33,890 nt of DNA from Rhizobacter sp. (GTDB taxonomy: Bacteria > Pseudomonadota > Gammaproteobacteria > Burkholderiales > Burkholderiaceae_C). Each line of letters opens with the position of its first letter. Position 1 is the stretch's first letter. Of the stretch, positions 17,398 through 26,726 are shown in pieces. The stretch is from assembly GCA_025361845.1 (NCBI GenBank), contig JANYJL010000372.1, positions 1-33,890 of the forward strand, written 5' to 3'. The notes below the pieces were generated by a model that saw nothing but the letters and a program-made list of their open reading frames with translations, made no database searches and was not told where the DNA came from. The translations under genes and the position numbers were made by a program.

Positions 17398-18987
17398 TCA
17401 GCTGCGCCGGTCGCGATCCGCCCAACCTGCAAGTGTGGCGAACAGCACAAGGCTGGCCGCCCAACCGAGCAGCGCCTCGAACACGCCGACGCCTTGCAGC
17501 AGGCTGTCCCAGCCGGTCGGTACCGCGGCCGTGGCCCACGTGCGGCGTTGCAGCAGATCGAGCAGGGGCAGCAGCCGCTCCAGCGAGTAGAGCAGCGGGT
17601 TGGCCGGTGCCGAGGCGCCCTGCATGGCGCCGAACTGGTACACCGAGGCGCAGGCCAGCCAGACACCGAGCGTCCACATCAGCAGGCGGGCCGGCCGGTG
17701 GCCGTAGCCGGCGACCAGCCCGAACAGCCGGTGCCCGAGCCGAGGCAACCAGCGCCAGGCCGGCGGCATGCCGTCGCCAATGCGGTCGATGCGGCGCAGC
17801 CAGGTCTCGCGACCGACCGCCACCGCCCCCGCTTCGTGGTCATGGCCCATGCGGCGCAGCACCTTGATGACGCGGCGCCACGGGTCGGGCCGGAAGTCGG
17901 CGTCCAGATGCGCCGGCCGCTGGCGCCCCAACCACGCGAGCCGGAAGGCCGCCGCGGTCGGTGCGCCTTCGGCCAGGCGCGCGAAGCGGAAGCCATCGAG
18001 CACATGGCGCTGGCCCCAGGTGGAGTCGTCGTCGACCAGGGCACCGACCCGCGCATGCGCGAGCGAAGCGCCGAGCAAGGGCGTCTGCAAACGGCACAGG
18101 CGCAGCGCGCCCTCGATGCGGGCACCGTCGAGCAGCAAGGCGGCACCGCTGCGCCAGGTGGCGTCGCCCACGACATCGAAGGCGGCGTCCGTTGCATCGA
18201 AGTCACCTGCGATGCGGGCACGTTGCAAGCGCACCGTGCCGGCTGCGGCAAAGCCGCCGCTCAGCATGACGTTGCCAGCCACACGAACCCGGTCGAGGTT
18301 CAGCGCGACATGGCGCACGCCCTCGGCATCGACACAGCCATGCAGGCTGGCGCCGCTCGCGTTCAGGTCGCCGTCGATGCGGGTGCCGAGCAGGCGCACT
18401 TCGCCGGCCGCTTCGAAACCACGGCCCAGCAACACGTCACCGCTGATGTGCGCGCCTTCGGCCACGAGCGGGCGTTGCCCCGGCCTGGGCGAGTCGAAGC
18501 CACCGCCGAGGCGGGCGCGTTCGCAGTTCAGATCGCCTTGAATGATGGCCCGAGAGAGCCGCACTTCGCCCGTCACGCGGCAGCCGGAATTGAGTGTCAG
18601 GCTGCCTGCGATGTGGCAGCCGTCGGCACGCAGACCCGGCAACGCGCAATCAGGGAAACCGACGCTGCCAGCCACACGCGCACCGTCGAATTCAAGTGAC
18701 TGCTCGAACACGCAGCGGAACAACCACAGGCTCACCGGCACGCGCGCACCTTGTACGCTGAAGCGGCCCTGAACCCAGGCGCCGAGCACTTCGATGCGGC
18801 GGTCTTCGGCAGCGGCCGGCTCATCGCCACCGCGGGCCAGGAAACTCAGGAACTCGGCGCGCAGCGTGATGTCGGGGGAAGCGGCAGGGGGCCGGCGATA
18901 GGCCACACGCGCAATGCCGTCGGCTCGAAAAGCGTCTAGCAGCAGGCGTTCGGCGCGCGAGAGGGGTTCGAACTCGGACAACATCAT
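17398..18987 (-). CDS. Beta-helix-like repeat membrane protein
   Basis: A 529-residue protein. The middle (about 90-330) is a run of imperfect repeats of roughly 20 residues with alternating hydrophobic pattern (GARVAGSVGF, GCHIAGSLTL, RAIIQGDLNC, GTRIDGDLNA, RVRVAGNVML, RARIAGDFDA), typical of a right-handed beta-helix as in bactofilin or pentapeptide-like proteins. The C-terminus has two membrane segments (about 434-452 and 502-521) framing LLYSLERLLPLLDLLQ, a pattern I recall from proteins annotated 'membrane-associated oxidoreductase'; no redox motif is visible. Start is ATG 18987 (or 18984); the TTG just before is less likely. The metalloprotease gene follows on the same strand. Confidence 0.75.
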   Translation of the reverse strand: MMLSEFEPLSRAERLLLDAFRADGIARVAYRRPPAASPDITLRAEFLSFLARGGDEPAAAEDRRIEVLGAWVQGRFSVQGARVPVSLWLFRCVFEQSLEFDGARVAGSVGFPDCALPGLRADGCHIAGSLTLNSGCRVTGEVRLSRAIIQGDLNCERARLGGGFDSPRPGQRPLVAEGAHISGDVLLGRGFEAAGEVRLLGTRIDGDLNASGASLHGCVDAEGVRHVALNLDRVRVAGNVMLSGGFAAAGTVRLQRARIAGDFDATDAAFDVVGDATWRSGAALLLDGARIEGALRLCRLQTPLLGASLAHARVGALVDDDSTWGQRHVLDGFRFARLAEGAPTAAAFRLAWLGRQRPAHLDADFRPDPWRRVIKVLRRMGHDHEAGAVAVGRETWLRRIDRIGDGMPPAWRWLPRLGHRLFGLVAGYGHRPARLLMWTLGVWLACASVYQFGAMQGASAPANPLLYSLERLLPLLDLLQRRTWATAAVPTGWDSLLQGVGVFEALLGWAASLVLFATLAGWADRDRRS

Positions 18988-19046
18988 CAACGCCGATTGT
19001 CACGGCGCCGCGTGGCCCTTGTCACCACCATGAACGCGGGGAAATC

Positions 19047-19066
19047 GGCCCGCGAGCGCGCGGGCC
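19047..19066 (-). terminator. Putative hairpin terminator after ettA
   Basis: Perfect 8-bp stem GGCCCGCG (19047-19054) / CGCGGGCC (19059-19066) with a 4-base loop, 17 bases beyond the ettA stop on the minus strand. The following bases GATTTCCCC are only weakly T-rich, so it may be a weak terminator or simply a structured 3' end. Confidence 0.4.
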
Positions 19067-19082
19067 GCGTCCGGTCACGGTG

Positions 19083-20747
19083 TCACTTCAAGGCCTTGTA
19101 GCGCAGGCGGTGCGGGCGCGCACCCTCTTCACCCAAACGCCGCTTCTTGTCGGCTTCGTACTCCTGGTAGTTGCCATCGAAGAAGACCCATTTCGAGTCG
19201 CCCTCGCAGGCCAGGATGTGGGTCGCGATGCGGTCGAGGAACCAGCGGTCGTGGCTGATCACCATGATGCTGCCGGCGAATTCGAGCAGCGCATCTTCGA
19301 GCGCGCGCAGGGTTTCCACGTCGAGGTCGTTCGACGGCTCGTCGAGCATCAGCACGTTGCCGCCTTGCGCCAGGGTCTTGGCCAGATGCAGCCGGCCGCG
19401 TTCACCGCCGGACAGGCTGCCGACGAGCTTCTGCTGGTCGTTGCCCTTGAAGTTGAAGCGGCCGATGTAGGCGCGCGAGGGCATCACGAACTTGCCGACG
19501 ACGATGTTGTCCAGCCCGCCCGACACGTCCTGCCAGACCGTCTTGTCGGCTTCGAGCGAATCGCGGCTCTGGTCGACGAAGGCCATGCGCGCGGTCGGCC
19601 CGACCTTCACGGTGCCGCTGTCGGGCTGCTCCTTGCCGGCGATCATGCGGAACAGCGTGGACTTGCCCGCGCCGTTCGGCCCGATGATGCCGACGATGGC
19701 GCCGGCCGGCACCTTGAAGCTCAGGTTGTCGATCAGCACGCGGTCGCCGAAGCTCTTGGTGACGTTCTCGAACTCCAGCACTTCATTGCCCAGGCGTTCA
19801 CCGACCGGGATGAAGATCTCGTTCGTCTCGTTGCGCTTCTGGTAGTCCACATCGGACAGTTCTTCGAAGCGCGCGAGACGTGCCTTGCTCTTGACCTGGC
19901 GGCCCTTCGGGTTGGCGCGCACCCATTCGAGCTCCTTCTTCATCGCCCGGGTGCGGGCGTCTTCGGTCTTCTGCTCTTGCTCGATGCGCGCTTCTTTCTG
20001 CTCCAGCCAGGTGCTGTAGTTGCCCTTGTACGGAATGCCACGACCGCGGTCGAGTTCGAGTATCCACTCGGCCGCGTTGTCGAGGAAATAGCGATCGTGG
20101 GTGATCGCGACCACGGTGCCGGGGAAGCGTTGCAGGAACTGTTCGAGCCAATCCACCGACTCGGCGTCCAGGTGGTTGGTCGGCTCGTCGAGCAAGAGCA
20201 TGTCGGGCTTGGACAGCAGCAAGCGGCACAGCGCCACGCGGCGCTTCTCGCCGCCGGAAAGTTTGCCGATCACGGCATCCCACGGGGCGAGGCGCAGCGC
20301 GTCAGCGGCGATCTCGAGTTGAAGGTCGGTGTTCTCGCTGCCCGCCGCGGCGATGATGGCTTCAAGCTCGGCCTGCTCGGCGGCGAGCTTGTCAAAGTCG
20401 GCATCTTCGGCGCCGTATTCGGCATACACCTCGTCGAGCCGCTTCTTCGCGGCGAGCGAGCCGCCGATGCCTTCTTCGACGGCCTGGCGCACCGTCTGGT
20501 CCGGGTCCATCACCGGCTCCTGCGGCAGGTAGCCGATCTTCAGGTTCGGCATCGGCGTGGCCTCGCCCTCGATCTCCTTGTCCAGCCCGGCCATGATCTT
20601 GAGCAAGGTGCTCTTGCCCGAACCGTTGGTGCCGAGCACGCCGATCTTGGCGCCGGGGAAAAACGACAAGGACACGTCCTTGAGGATCTGGCGCTTCGGC
20701 GGCACGATCTTGCCGACGCGGTTCATGGTGAAGACGTACTGAGCCAT
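19083..20747 (-). CDS. ettA: Energy-dependent translational throttle protein EttA (ABC-F)
   Basis: EttA is a ribosome-associated ABC-F ATPase that gates entry into elongation according to the ATP/ADP ratio. The 554-residue protein has two ABC domains: Walker A GTNGSGKST (39-47) with LSGGE (163-167) and Walker B LLLDEPTNHLD (184-194), then GPNGAGKST (356-364), LSGGE (445-449) and LMLDEPSNDLD (466-476). The arm insertion (about 95-139) and the charged linker (about 240-320) match EttA rather than Uup or antibiotic-resistance ABC-F proteins, as does the start MAQYVFTMNRVGK. No membrane segments. ATG 20747 has AGGA upstream. Single gene, divergent from the interrupted MFS gene. Confidence 0.96.
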   Translation of the reverse strand: MAQYVFTMNRVGKIVPPKRQILKDVSLSFFPGAKIGVLGTNGSGKSTLLKIMAGLDKEIEGEATPMPNLKIGYLPQEPVMDPDQTVRQAVEEGIGGSLAAKKRLDEVYAEYGAEDADFDKLAAEQAELEAIIAAAGSENTDLQLEIAADALRLAPWDAVIGKLSGGEKRRVALCRLLLSKPDMLLLDEPTNHLDAESVDWLEQFLQRFPGTVVAITHDRYFLDNAAEWILELDRGRGIPYKGNYSTWLEQKEARIEQEQKTEDARTRAMKKELEWVRANPKGRQVKSKARLARFEELSDVDYQKRNETNEIFIPVGERLGNEVLEFENVTKSFGDRVLIDNLSFKVPAGAIVGIIGPNGAGKSTLFRMIAGKEQPDSGTVKVGPTARMAFVDQSRDSLEADKTVWQDVSGGLDNIVVGKFVMPSRAYIGRFNFKGNDQQKLVGSLSGGERGRLHLAKTLAQGGNVLMLDEPSNDLDVETLRALEDALLEFAGSIMVISHDRWFLDRIATHILACEGDSKWVFFDGNYQEYEADKKRRLGEEGARPHRLRYKALK

Positions 20748-20891
20748 GGTGTTCCTGGAGACTGTCTGTCAGGGGTGGGGCCCGCACCGCAGAACGCGGG
20801 AGCCGATGGCAGTATTGTCGCCGCTCTTTGCGATGCACCTGCGCGCGGGGCGGCTTTCTGCTACGGTCGCGCGCTTCTTTCGAAAGCAGAC

Positions 20892-22049
20892 ATGCCCCGT
20901 TTGCTCTACTTGCTGGCCCTGTGCAACCTCGTCATCGGCACGGGTGCGTTCGTGCCGGCCGGCATCCTGGCCGAGATCGCGGCAGCCCTGAACATCAGCG
21001 TGGCCGCGGCCGGGCAGATGATGACGGTGTACGCCCTGTCGACCGCCGTGCTGGCACCGCTCGCGCTGGTGCTCACCGGCGGCTGGCCGCGCCGGCGCGC
21101 CTTGTGGGTCGGCATGGCGATCTTCGCGGCTGGCAAAGCGGCGTGTGCGCTGTCCGATGCCTTGCCCATGCTGCTGCTGGGCCGCGTGCTGATGGGCGTC
21201 GGCGCGATGTTCACGCCCGTGGCCGCCGGCATTGCGGTGGCCCTGGTCGATCCCGCACGGCGCGGCCGCGCGCTCGCATTGGTGTTCATCGGCGTCAGCA
21301 TGAGCTACGTCATCGGCCTGCCGCTGGGTGCGTGGCTGGGCCTTCGCTACGGCTGGCACGTGCCCGTGGCCGGCATTGCCGCAGTGTCGTTGTTGATGGT
21401 CGCGCTGCTGCTGGCCTTCCTGCCGCGCGACATCGCCGCGCCGGGCGCGAGTTTCAAGGGGCTCGGCGCTTTGTTGTCGCACGCAGCGGTGCTGTGGACA
21501 CTGGGCCTGACCCTGCTTTATTTCATCGCGATCTTTCTGGTGTTCGCCTACATCGGTCCGGTGCTGCAAGCCCTCGTGCCGATGAGTGGCGAGCGCTTGT
21601 CGTTCACGCTGATGCTGTTCGGCGTGGCGGGCGTAGCCGGCACGGTGCTGGGCGGCTGGGCGAATGACCGCTACAGCGCGCGGCGCACGCTCACGCTGCA
21701 ACTCAGCGTGCTCGCCTCGATGATGGCGCTGCTGCCCTTCACGCGCGGCAACTACCCGCTGCTGGTGGCGGTGTTCTTCGTCTGGGGCATCGCGGGTTTC
21801 GGGATGATGACGCCGCAGCAATCGCGTCTGGCGGCCTTGTCGCCCGCGCAGGCACCGATCCTGTTGTCGCTGAACACCTCGATGCTCTACTTCGGCACCG
21901 CGCTCGGCGCGGCGATCGGCGGCGCGGTGTCCGGCGCGGTCGGCTTCGACCACATGGCCTAGGTCGGTGTGCCGTTTGCGCTCGCCGGGCTGCTGACCCT
22001 CTGGATCAACCGGCGCAACACCGGGCTTCTTCAAGCGGCCCGAAGTTGA
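20892..22049 (+). pseudogene. MFS transporter interrupted by in-frame amber codon
   Basis: A DHA1-type major facilitator. From ATG 20892 the frame reads 356 residues with about 11-12 hydrophobic helices, family features such as GRVLMGVGAMFTPV and GGWANDRYSARR, then meets TAG at 21960-21962. The same frame continues without change after the stop as VGVPFALAGLLTLWINRRNT to a TGA at 22047-22049, which is clearly the rest of the last transmembrane helix. A single G-to-A change in TGG (Trp) would explain it. The truncated product may partly fold; a sequencing error or true nonsense mutation cannot be separated here. Neighbours on both sides are housekeeping genes, and the specific substrate is unknown. 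Confidence 0.8.
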
Positions 22050-22057
22050 TCGACGGT

Positions 22058-22063
22058 TAGAAT
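22058..22063 (+). promoter_or_regulatory. Putative -10 box of rhlE
   Basis: TAGAAT at 22058-22063, 145 bases upstream of the rhlE ATG; -35 weak. It would leave a leader of about 140 bases, long for this genome; such leaders are usual in cold-inducible RNA helicase genes, but no specific structure was established. Confidence 0.35.
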
Positions 22064-22208
22064 GCGGCACCAGCCCAGTCACCAGTCACTGCGCTGCCGT
22101 CATCCTGACCCGAGCGGCCGCCTTCAGCGCGGCACTCATCGCACCTTCTGCCTGCGACTGGCGCTTTGAAGTTCGAAGCGACAGGCCGATCTTCCTTTTT
22201 GGAACCCC

Positions 22209-23618
22209 ATGTCCTTCGACACTCTCGGCCTCGCCGAGCCCCTGCTGCGTGCCATTCACGAACACGGCTACACCACGCCGACTCCTATCCAGGCGCAAGC
22301 CATTCCTGCCGTGCTCGGCGGCGGCGACCTGCTCGCCGGCGCACAGACCGGCACCGGCAAGACCGCCGGCTTCGTGCTGCCGATGCTGCAACGTCTTTCG
22401 GTCGTTCAGCCGGTGCTCACCGCCAAGGGCCGCATCCCGATCCGCGCGCTGATCCTCACGCCGACACGTGAACTCGCCGCGCAGGTCGAAGAGAGCGTGC
22501 GCGTCTACGGCAAGTACATGAAGCTCAGCTCGATGGTGATGTTCGGCGGTGTCGGCATGCAGCCGCAGATCGACCGGCTGCGCCGCGGTGTCGATATCCT
22601 CGTCGCCACACCGGGCCGTTTGCTCGACCACGCGCAGCAGCGCACGCTCGACCTCTCGCACATCGAGATCTTCGTGCTCGATGAAGCCGACCGCATGCTC
22701 GACATGGGCTTCGTGCACGACATCAAGAAGGTGCTGGCACTCGTGCCCGCGAAGAAGCAGAGCCTGCTGTTCTCGGCCACCTTCAGCGACGAGATCAAGA
22801 ACCTCGCCGACAAGCTGCTCAACAAGCCCGCCCTCATCGAAGTGGCGCGCCGCAACCAGACCGCTGAGCTGATCGAACAGAAGGTCCACCCCGTCAGCCG
22901 CGAGGCCAAGAAAGACGTGCTGGTGCACCTGATCAAGAAGAACGACTGGGACCAGGTGCTGGTGTTCACGCGCATGAAACACGGCGCGAACCGCCTGACC
23001 GAGCACCTGAACAAGAGCGGCATCACCGCGATGGCGATCCACGGCAACAAGAGCCAGAGCGCACGCACCAAGGCGCTGGCCGAGTTCAAGACCGGCGAAC
23101 TGCAGGTGCTTGTCGCGACCGACATCGCGGCACGCGGCATCGACATCGACCAGTTGCCCCACGTCATCAACTACGAGCTGCCGAACGTGCCGGAAGACTA
23201 CGTGCACCGCATCGGCCGCACCGGCCGCGCGGGCTCGACCGGCGAGGCGATCTCGCTGGTGTGCGTGGACGAAGACGGTTTCCTGCGCGACATCGAACGC
23301 CTCATCAAGCGCAGCATTCCGCGCGAGGTGATCCCGGGCTTCGAGCCGAACCCGAACGAGCGCGCCGAGCCGATCGTGCTGGGCCGCATGGTCATCGGTG
23401 AAGGCGCAGGCCGTGGCGGCCAGCGTCACCACGCGGGTGGTGGCGGTGGTGGCGGTGGTGGCCGGGGCGGCAATGGCGGTGGTGGCGGCGGTAGTGGTGG
23501 CGGCCGTGGTCGCAACGACTCGCGTTCCGGCGCGCCCGCAGCGCGCCCGCAAGGCCCGCGCCCCGATGGCCAACGCAGCGGCAAGCCGCCGGCACGCCTG
23601 GGCCAGCCGAAGCGCTGA
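22209..23618 (+). CDS. rhlE: ATP-dependent RNA helicase RhlE (DEAD-box)
   Basis: DEAD-box RNA helicase acting on ribosome assembly and RNA turnover. The 469-residue protein has the Q-motif ([12 protein letters not shown], 22-33), motif I AQTGTGKT (45-52), PTREL, TPGR, DEAD in [16 protein letters not shown] (motif III), and in domain 2 the ARGIDI and [10 protein letters not shown] motifs. The C-terminal 70 residues form a Gly/Arg-rich RGG-like tail (nine-Gly and six-Gly runs, then RGRNDSRSG), as in RhlE subfamily members. Start ATG 22209 (MSFDTLGL) is standard. It is followed 57 bases later by an SDR gene. Confidence 0.93.
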   Translation: MSFDTLGLAEPLLRAIHEHGYTTPTPIQAQAIPAVLGGGDLLAGAQTGTGKTAGFVLPMLQRLSVVQPVLTAKGRIPIRALILTPTRELAAQVEESVRVYGKYMKLSSMVMFGGVGMQPQIDRLRRGVDILVATPGRLLDHAQQRTLDLSHIEIFVLDEADRMLDMGFVHDIKKVLALVPAKKQSLLFSATFSDEIKNLADKLLNKPALIEVARRNQTAELIEQKVHPVSREAKKDVLVHLIKKNDWDQVLVFTRMKHGANRLTEHLNKSGITAMAIHGNKSQSARTKALAEFKTGELQVLVATDIAARGIDIDQLPHVINYELPNVPEDYVHRIGRTGRAGSTGEAISLVCVDEDGFLRDIERLIKRSIPREVIPGFEPNPNERAEPIVLGRMVIGEGAGRGGQRHHAGGGGGGGGGRGGNGGGGGGSGGGRGRNDSRSGAPAARPQGPRPDGQRSGKPPARLGQPKR

Positions 23619-23675
23619 GCAGACCCCCGTAAGGACGATTGCCTGGCCCCAGCCCACGCGGCTAAGGTCCGGGCC

Positions 23676-24359
23676 ATGGCAACCGTTCCGTCCGTCCCCC
23701 GCTCTGCCCTGCTCGTCGGCGCCACCGGCCTGGTGGGCCGCGAGCTGTTGCCGCTCCTGCTCGACAACGAACGCTATGTGCGCGTGCAGGCGCTGGTTCG
23801 GGCCTCGTCCGGACGCATCAAACCGCACCCGAAGCTCAAGCTGCACAGCGTCAACTTCGCGCACCTCGTGGTCGATCTGGGCAAGGTCGACGATGCCTAC
23901 ATCGCGCTCGGCACCACGCTCAAGCTGGCCGGTTCGAACGCGGCGTTTCGCGAGGTCGATTTCGATTTCGTGCTGGCCAGCGCACGCGCTGCGCGGGCCG
24001 CTGGCGCGCACCGCCTGGCCGTCGTCTCGACGCTCGGTGCCGACCCGACTTCGCGCGTCTTCTACAACCGCGTGAAGGGCGAGATGCAGGCCGCCGTGAG
24101 CGATCTCGGCTTCGACAGCGTGGTCTTCGCGCAGCCTTCGCTGTTGCTCGGCGACCGCGCCTCGCTCGGGCAGGCGCCGCGCAGTGGCGAGGTCTGGGCC
24201 ACACGTCTGCTCGGCCCGGTGATGGGCCTGGTGCCCAAGGGCGTGCGGCCGATCCAGGCCCGCGCCGTGGCGCAGGCGATGGTCGAGGCCACGCTTTCTG
24301 CCACACGCGGTGTGCGTGTGCTGGGGTCAGCCGACATGCAGGGCGGCCCGCCCCGCTGA
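23676..24359 (+). CDS. Atypical short-chain dehydrogenase-like NAD(P)-binding protein
   Basis: A 227-residue Rossmann protein with the glycine motif LVGATGLVGRELL (12-24) and the family-like block VVSTLGADPTSRVFYNRVKGEMQ (about 117-139; Tyr-x3-Lys as YNRVK). It resembles the HTATIP2/TIP30-like atypical SDR group (oxidoreductases of unknown substrate). Length is normal. ATG 23676 is the first start after rhlE. No clear operon partner; the next gene is 57 bases downstream. Confidence 0.8.
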   Translation: MATVPSVPRSALLVGATGLVGRELLPLLLDNERYVRVQALVRASSGRIKPHPKLKLHSVNFAHLVVDLGKVDDAYIALGTTLKLAGSNAAFREVDFDFVLASARAARAAGAHRLAVVSTLGADPTSRVFYNRVKGEMQAAVSDLGFDSVVFAQPSLLLGDRASLGQAPRSGEVWATRLLGPVMGLVPKGVRPIQARAVAQAMVEATLSATRGVRVLGSADMQGGPPR

Positions 24360-24416
24360 GTTGCCCCGAGGCGACCGCCGTCGCCCGCGTTCGAAATGCC
24401 GGATGATCGAGGCTGA

Positions 24417-24809
24417 ATGATGCTTCGCGTTCCGCCCCTCTACGCCTGCCCGGTACTGGCCGTTCTCGTTTGCGCGATGCCTGGCTGCAAGCGCCCGGCG
24501 CCGATGGCCGCCGCGCCGGCCGCCTCCGAGGTCATGCCTTCGGCGCAGGCCGCGATCAAACCTCCGGCCGCACCGCGCGAACCGGGGCCCTACGAATCAC
24601 CGCGGCCCGCCGCACAGCACACCGCCACACCTCTGCCCGACCTGAGCGAGGCGGCCCCGGGCGAGCCCGCGCCGAAGGCCGGCCGCCAGGTGCTGCGTTG
24701 CACCTTGCAAGGCCGCATCACCTACCTCGACCTGAACGCCAGCTGCCCCGAAGGCCCCGGCGAGCGGGTCACCGTGTTCCCGACCGAAGGCGTGGAGAAG
24801 CCGCATTGA
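24417..24809 (+). CDS. Small exported protein, DUF4124-like
   Basis: 130 residues with an N-terminal hydrophobic signal (LYACPVLAVLVCAMPGC), Cys24 a weak lipobox candidate; a long Pro/Ala-rich linker (about 28-90); and a C-terminal block VLRCTLQGRITYLDLNASCP whose Cys-x7-Tyr-x6-Cys layout resembles DUF4124. Periplasmic or lipoprotein location inferred. The ATG at 24417 or 24420 could be used. Its stop overlaps the TTG start of the next gene (TTGA), so the two are likely coupled. Confidence 0.65.
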   Translation: MMLRVPPLYACPVLAVLVCAMPGCKRPAPMAAAPAASEVMPSAQAAIKPPAAPREPGPYESPRPAAQHTATPLPDLSEAAPGEPAPKAGRQVLRCTLQGRITYLDLNASCPEGPGERVTVFPTEGVEKPH

Positions 24810-26068
24810 CCGACACTTTGAACGAGCTGTCGAACGCTGCCGACAGCGCCGACCTCACCACCGCCCCGCTGCGCAGCTTCCCCGCCTTCATCCGCTTCTG
24901 GTGGGCGCGCGTGGCCGCAACGATCGGCAACCAGATGCTGATGGTCGCAGTCGGCTGGCAGATGTACGACCTGACCGGCAGCGCGTGGGACCTGGGCCTC
25001 GTCGGCCTGCTGCAATTTGCGCCGGCGCTGGCCCTGGTGTTGGTGGCGGGCCATGTGGTGGATCGCTTTCATCGCGCGCGCATCCTCTCGCTGTGCATGC
25101 TCGGGCAGGGACTGATCGCGGTGGTGCTCGCGCTCGGCTCGCTGCGCGGCTGGGCGAGCCGCGAACTGCTGCTCGGTGTGTCGGTGCTGCTCGGCACCGT
25201 CAAGGCCTTCCAGATGCCGGCACAACAGGCACTCGCGCCCCTGTTGGTGCCGAAGGAAGTGCTGCCACGCGCACTCGCGTTCAGCTCGGCGGGCATGCAG
25301 GGCGCCATCATCTTCGGGCCGGCGCTCGGCGGTTTCATCTTCGTGGCCGGTGCGCACGCGGTCTACGGCGTCTGCACACTGGCGTTCGCACTGGCAGCGG
25401 GTCTGCTCGCAGGCGTGCGGTACGAGCACGCGCCGCGGCCTGGGCAGACGATGTCGCTCGACACCTTGCTGGCCGGCGTGCGCTTCGTGTTCCAGCGCCA
25501 GGTGGTGCTGGGCGCCATTTCGCTCGACCTGTTCGCGGTGTTGCTCGGCGGCGCGACCGCGCTGCTGCCGATGTTCGCGAAGGACGTGCTGCATGTCGGC
25601 CCCTGGGGCCTCGGCCTGCTGCGCGCGGCACCGGCAGTGGGGGCGCTGAGCCTGTCGATCGCGCTGACGCGCTGGCCGATCCGGCGACGTGCCGGGCATG
25701 TGTTGCTCGGCGCGGTGGCGGTCTATGGTTTGACGACCTTGGTGTTCGCGCTGTCGAACGTCTTCATGGTGTCGCTGGTGGCATTGGCAGTCGGCGGCGC
25801 GGCCGACATGGTGAGCGTCGTGATTCGCCAATCGCTCGTGCAACTGGACACGCCGGACGCGATGCGCGGCCGCGTGAGCGCGGTCAACTCGGTGTTCATC
25901 GGCGCCTCCAACCAGCTCGGCGAGTTCGAGTCTGGCGTCACTGCCGCGTGGCTCGGGCCGGTGGGCTCGGTGCTGCTGGGCGGGTTCGGCACGCTGCTGG
26001 TCGCCGCGCTCTGGTTCCGCCTGTTTCCGGGGCTGGCGAATCGTGACGCCTTGTCCGAGCGACGTTGA
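24806..26068 (+). CDS. MFS exporter (DHA3/enterobactin-exporter-like)
   Basis: A 420-residue transporter with about 12 hydrophobic helices and features of the DHA3 (EntS-like) group: IRFWWARVAATIGNQMLMVA at the start, GHVVDRFHRARIL between helices 2 and 3, and MRGRVSAVNSVFIGASNQLG near the last third. The start is TTG 24806, overlapping the previous stop by four bases (TTGA), with GGAG (24794-24797) 8 bases upstream; there is no in-frame ATG nearby. The substrate is unknown; the preceding small protein does not suggest one. Its 3' end overlaps rluA by 26 bases. Confidence 0.88.
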   Translation: MTDTLNELSNAADSADLTTAPLRSFPAFIRFWWARVAATIGNQMLMVAVGWQMYDLTGSAWDLGLVGLLQFAPALALVLVAGHVVDRFHRARILSLCMLGQGLIAVVLALGSLRGWASRELLLGVSVLLGTVKAFQMPAQQALAPLLVPKEVLPRALAFSSAGMQGAIIFGPALGGFIFVAGAHAVYGVCTLAFALAAGLLAGVRYEHAPRPGQTMSLDTLLAGVRFVFQRQVVLGAISLDLFAVLLGGATALLPMFAKDVLHVGPWGLGLLRAAPAVGALSLSIALTRWPIRRRAGHVLLGAVAVYGLTTLVFALSNVFMVSLVALAVGGAADMVSVVIRQSLVQLDTPDAMRGRVSAVNSVFIGASNQLGEFESGVTAAWLGPVGSVLLGGFGTLLVAALWFRLFPGLANRDALSERR

Positions 26069-26714
26069 CATCGATGGTGCGCAAGCAGGCCTCACGGTGC
26101 TGCATGCCGACACCACCCTGCTCGCCTTCGACAAACCCGCCGGCCAGCTCTGCGTGCCCGGCCGCGGCGCCGACAAGCAGGATTGCCTGGCCAAACGCGC
26201 ACAGGCCCGCTGGCCCGATGCCTTGGTGGTGCACCGGCTCGACATGGCGACCTCTGGCGTCGTGCTGATGGCACGCGGCGCGCTCGCGCAGCGGCAGCTG
26301 AGCATCGCCTTCGCGCAGCGTGAGACCGACAAGACCTACATCGCGATCGTGCACGGCCAGGTTGCGGACGACAACGGCGAGATCGACCTGCCGCTCGCGG
26401 CCGACTGGCCGAACCGCCCACGGCAAAAGGTCGATGGCGTGCACGGCAAGGCATCGCTCACACGCTACCGCGTGCTGCAACGCGATGCGGTGGCGAACAC
26501 CACCCGCGTCGAGCTGCAACCCGTCACCGGCCGCTCGCACCAGCTGCGTGTGCACCTGCTGGCGCTCGGCCACCCGATCCTCGGCGACGCGCTCTATGCG
26601 CCGCCTGAGGTGCACGCCGCTTCTTCGCGCTTGATGCTGCACGCGCAGTCGCTGCGGCTCGTGCACCCGGCGAACGGCGAGCCGATGTCGATCGAATGCG
26701 CAGCGCCGTTCTGA
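26043..26714 (+). CDS. rluA: RluA dual-specificity rRNA/tRNA pseudouridine synthase
   Basis: RluA makes pseudouridine 746 in 23S rRNA and 32 in some tRNAs. The 223-residue protein has no S4 domain, and its length and segments match E. coli RluA closely: HRLDMATSGV with catalytic Asp67 (HRLD at 64-67), DWPNRPRQKV, PVTGRSHQLRVH and LALGHPILGD. GTG 26043 is the chosen start, lying inside the 3' end of the MFS gene (26-base overlap). It ends 12 bases from the convergent rsgA. Confidence 0.93.
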   Translation: MTPCPSDVDIDGAQAGLTVLHADTTLLAFDKPAGQLCVPGRGADKQDCLAKRAQARWPDALVVHRLDMATSGVVLMARGALAQRQLSIAFAQRETDKTYIAIVHGQVADDNGEIDLPLAADWPNRPRQKVDGVHGKASLTRYRVLQRDAVANTTRVELQPVTGRSHQLRVHLLALGHPILGDALYAPPEVHAASSRLMLHAQSLRLVHPANGEPMSIECAAPF

Positions 26715-26726
26715 GCGCGTAGGCAC

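Noticed and set aside
19083-20747. Antibiotic-resistance ABC-F protein or ABC transporter ATPase
   Set aside because: The arm insertion and N-terminus fit EttA, and no permease is adjacent.
19080-20891. Plus-strand open frame continuing into the MFS gene as a 960-residue protein
   Set aside because: The first 600 residues are antisense to ettA; the real MFS gene starts at ATG 20892.
23440-23515. GGTGGC-rich tandem repeats as a repeat array or CRISPR-like locus
   Set aside because: They encode the Gly-rich C-terminal tail of RhlE in frame; no spacers.
22086-24011. 641-codon minus-strand open frame opposite rhlE
   Set aside because: Antisense to all DEAD-box motifs; low-complexity Ala/Thr runs come from the reverse of the Gly-rich tail.
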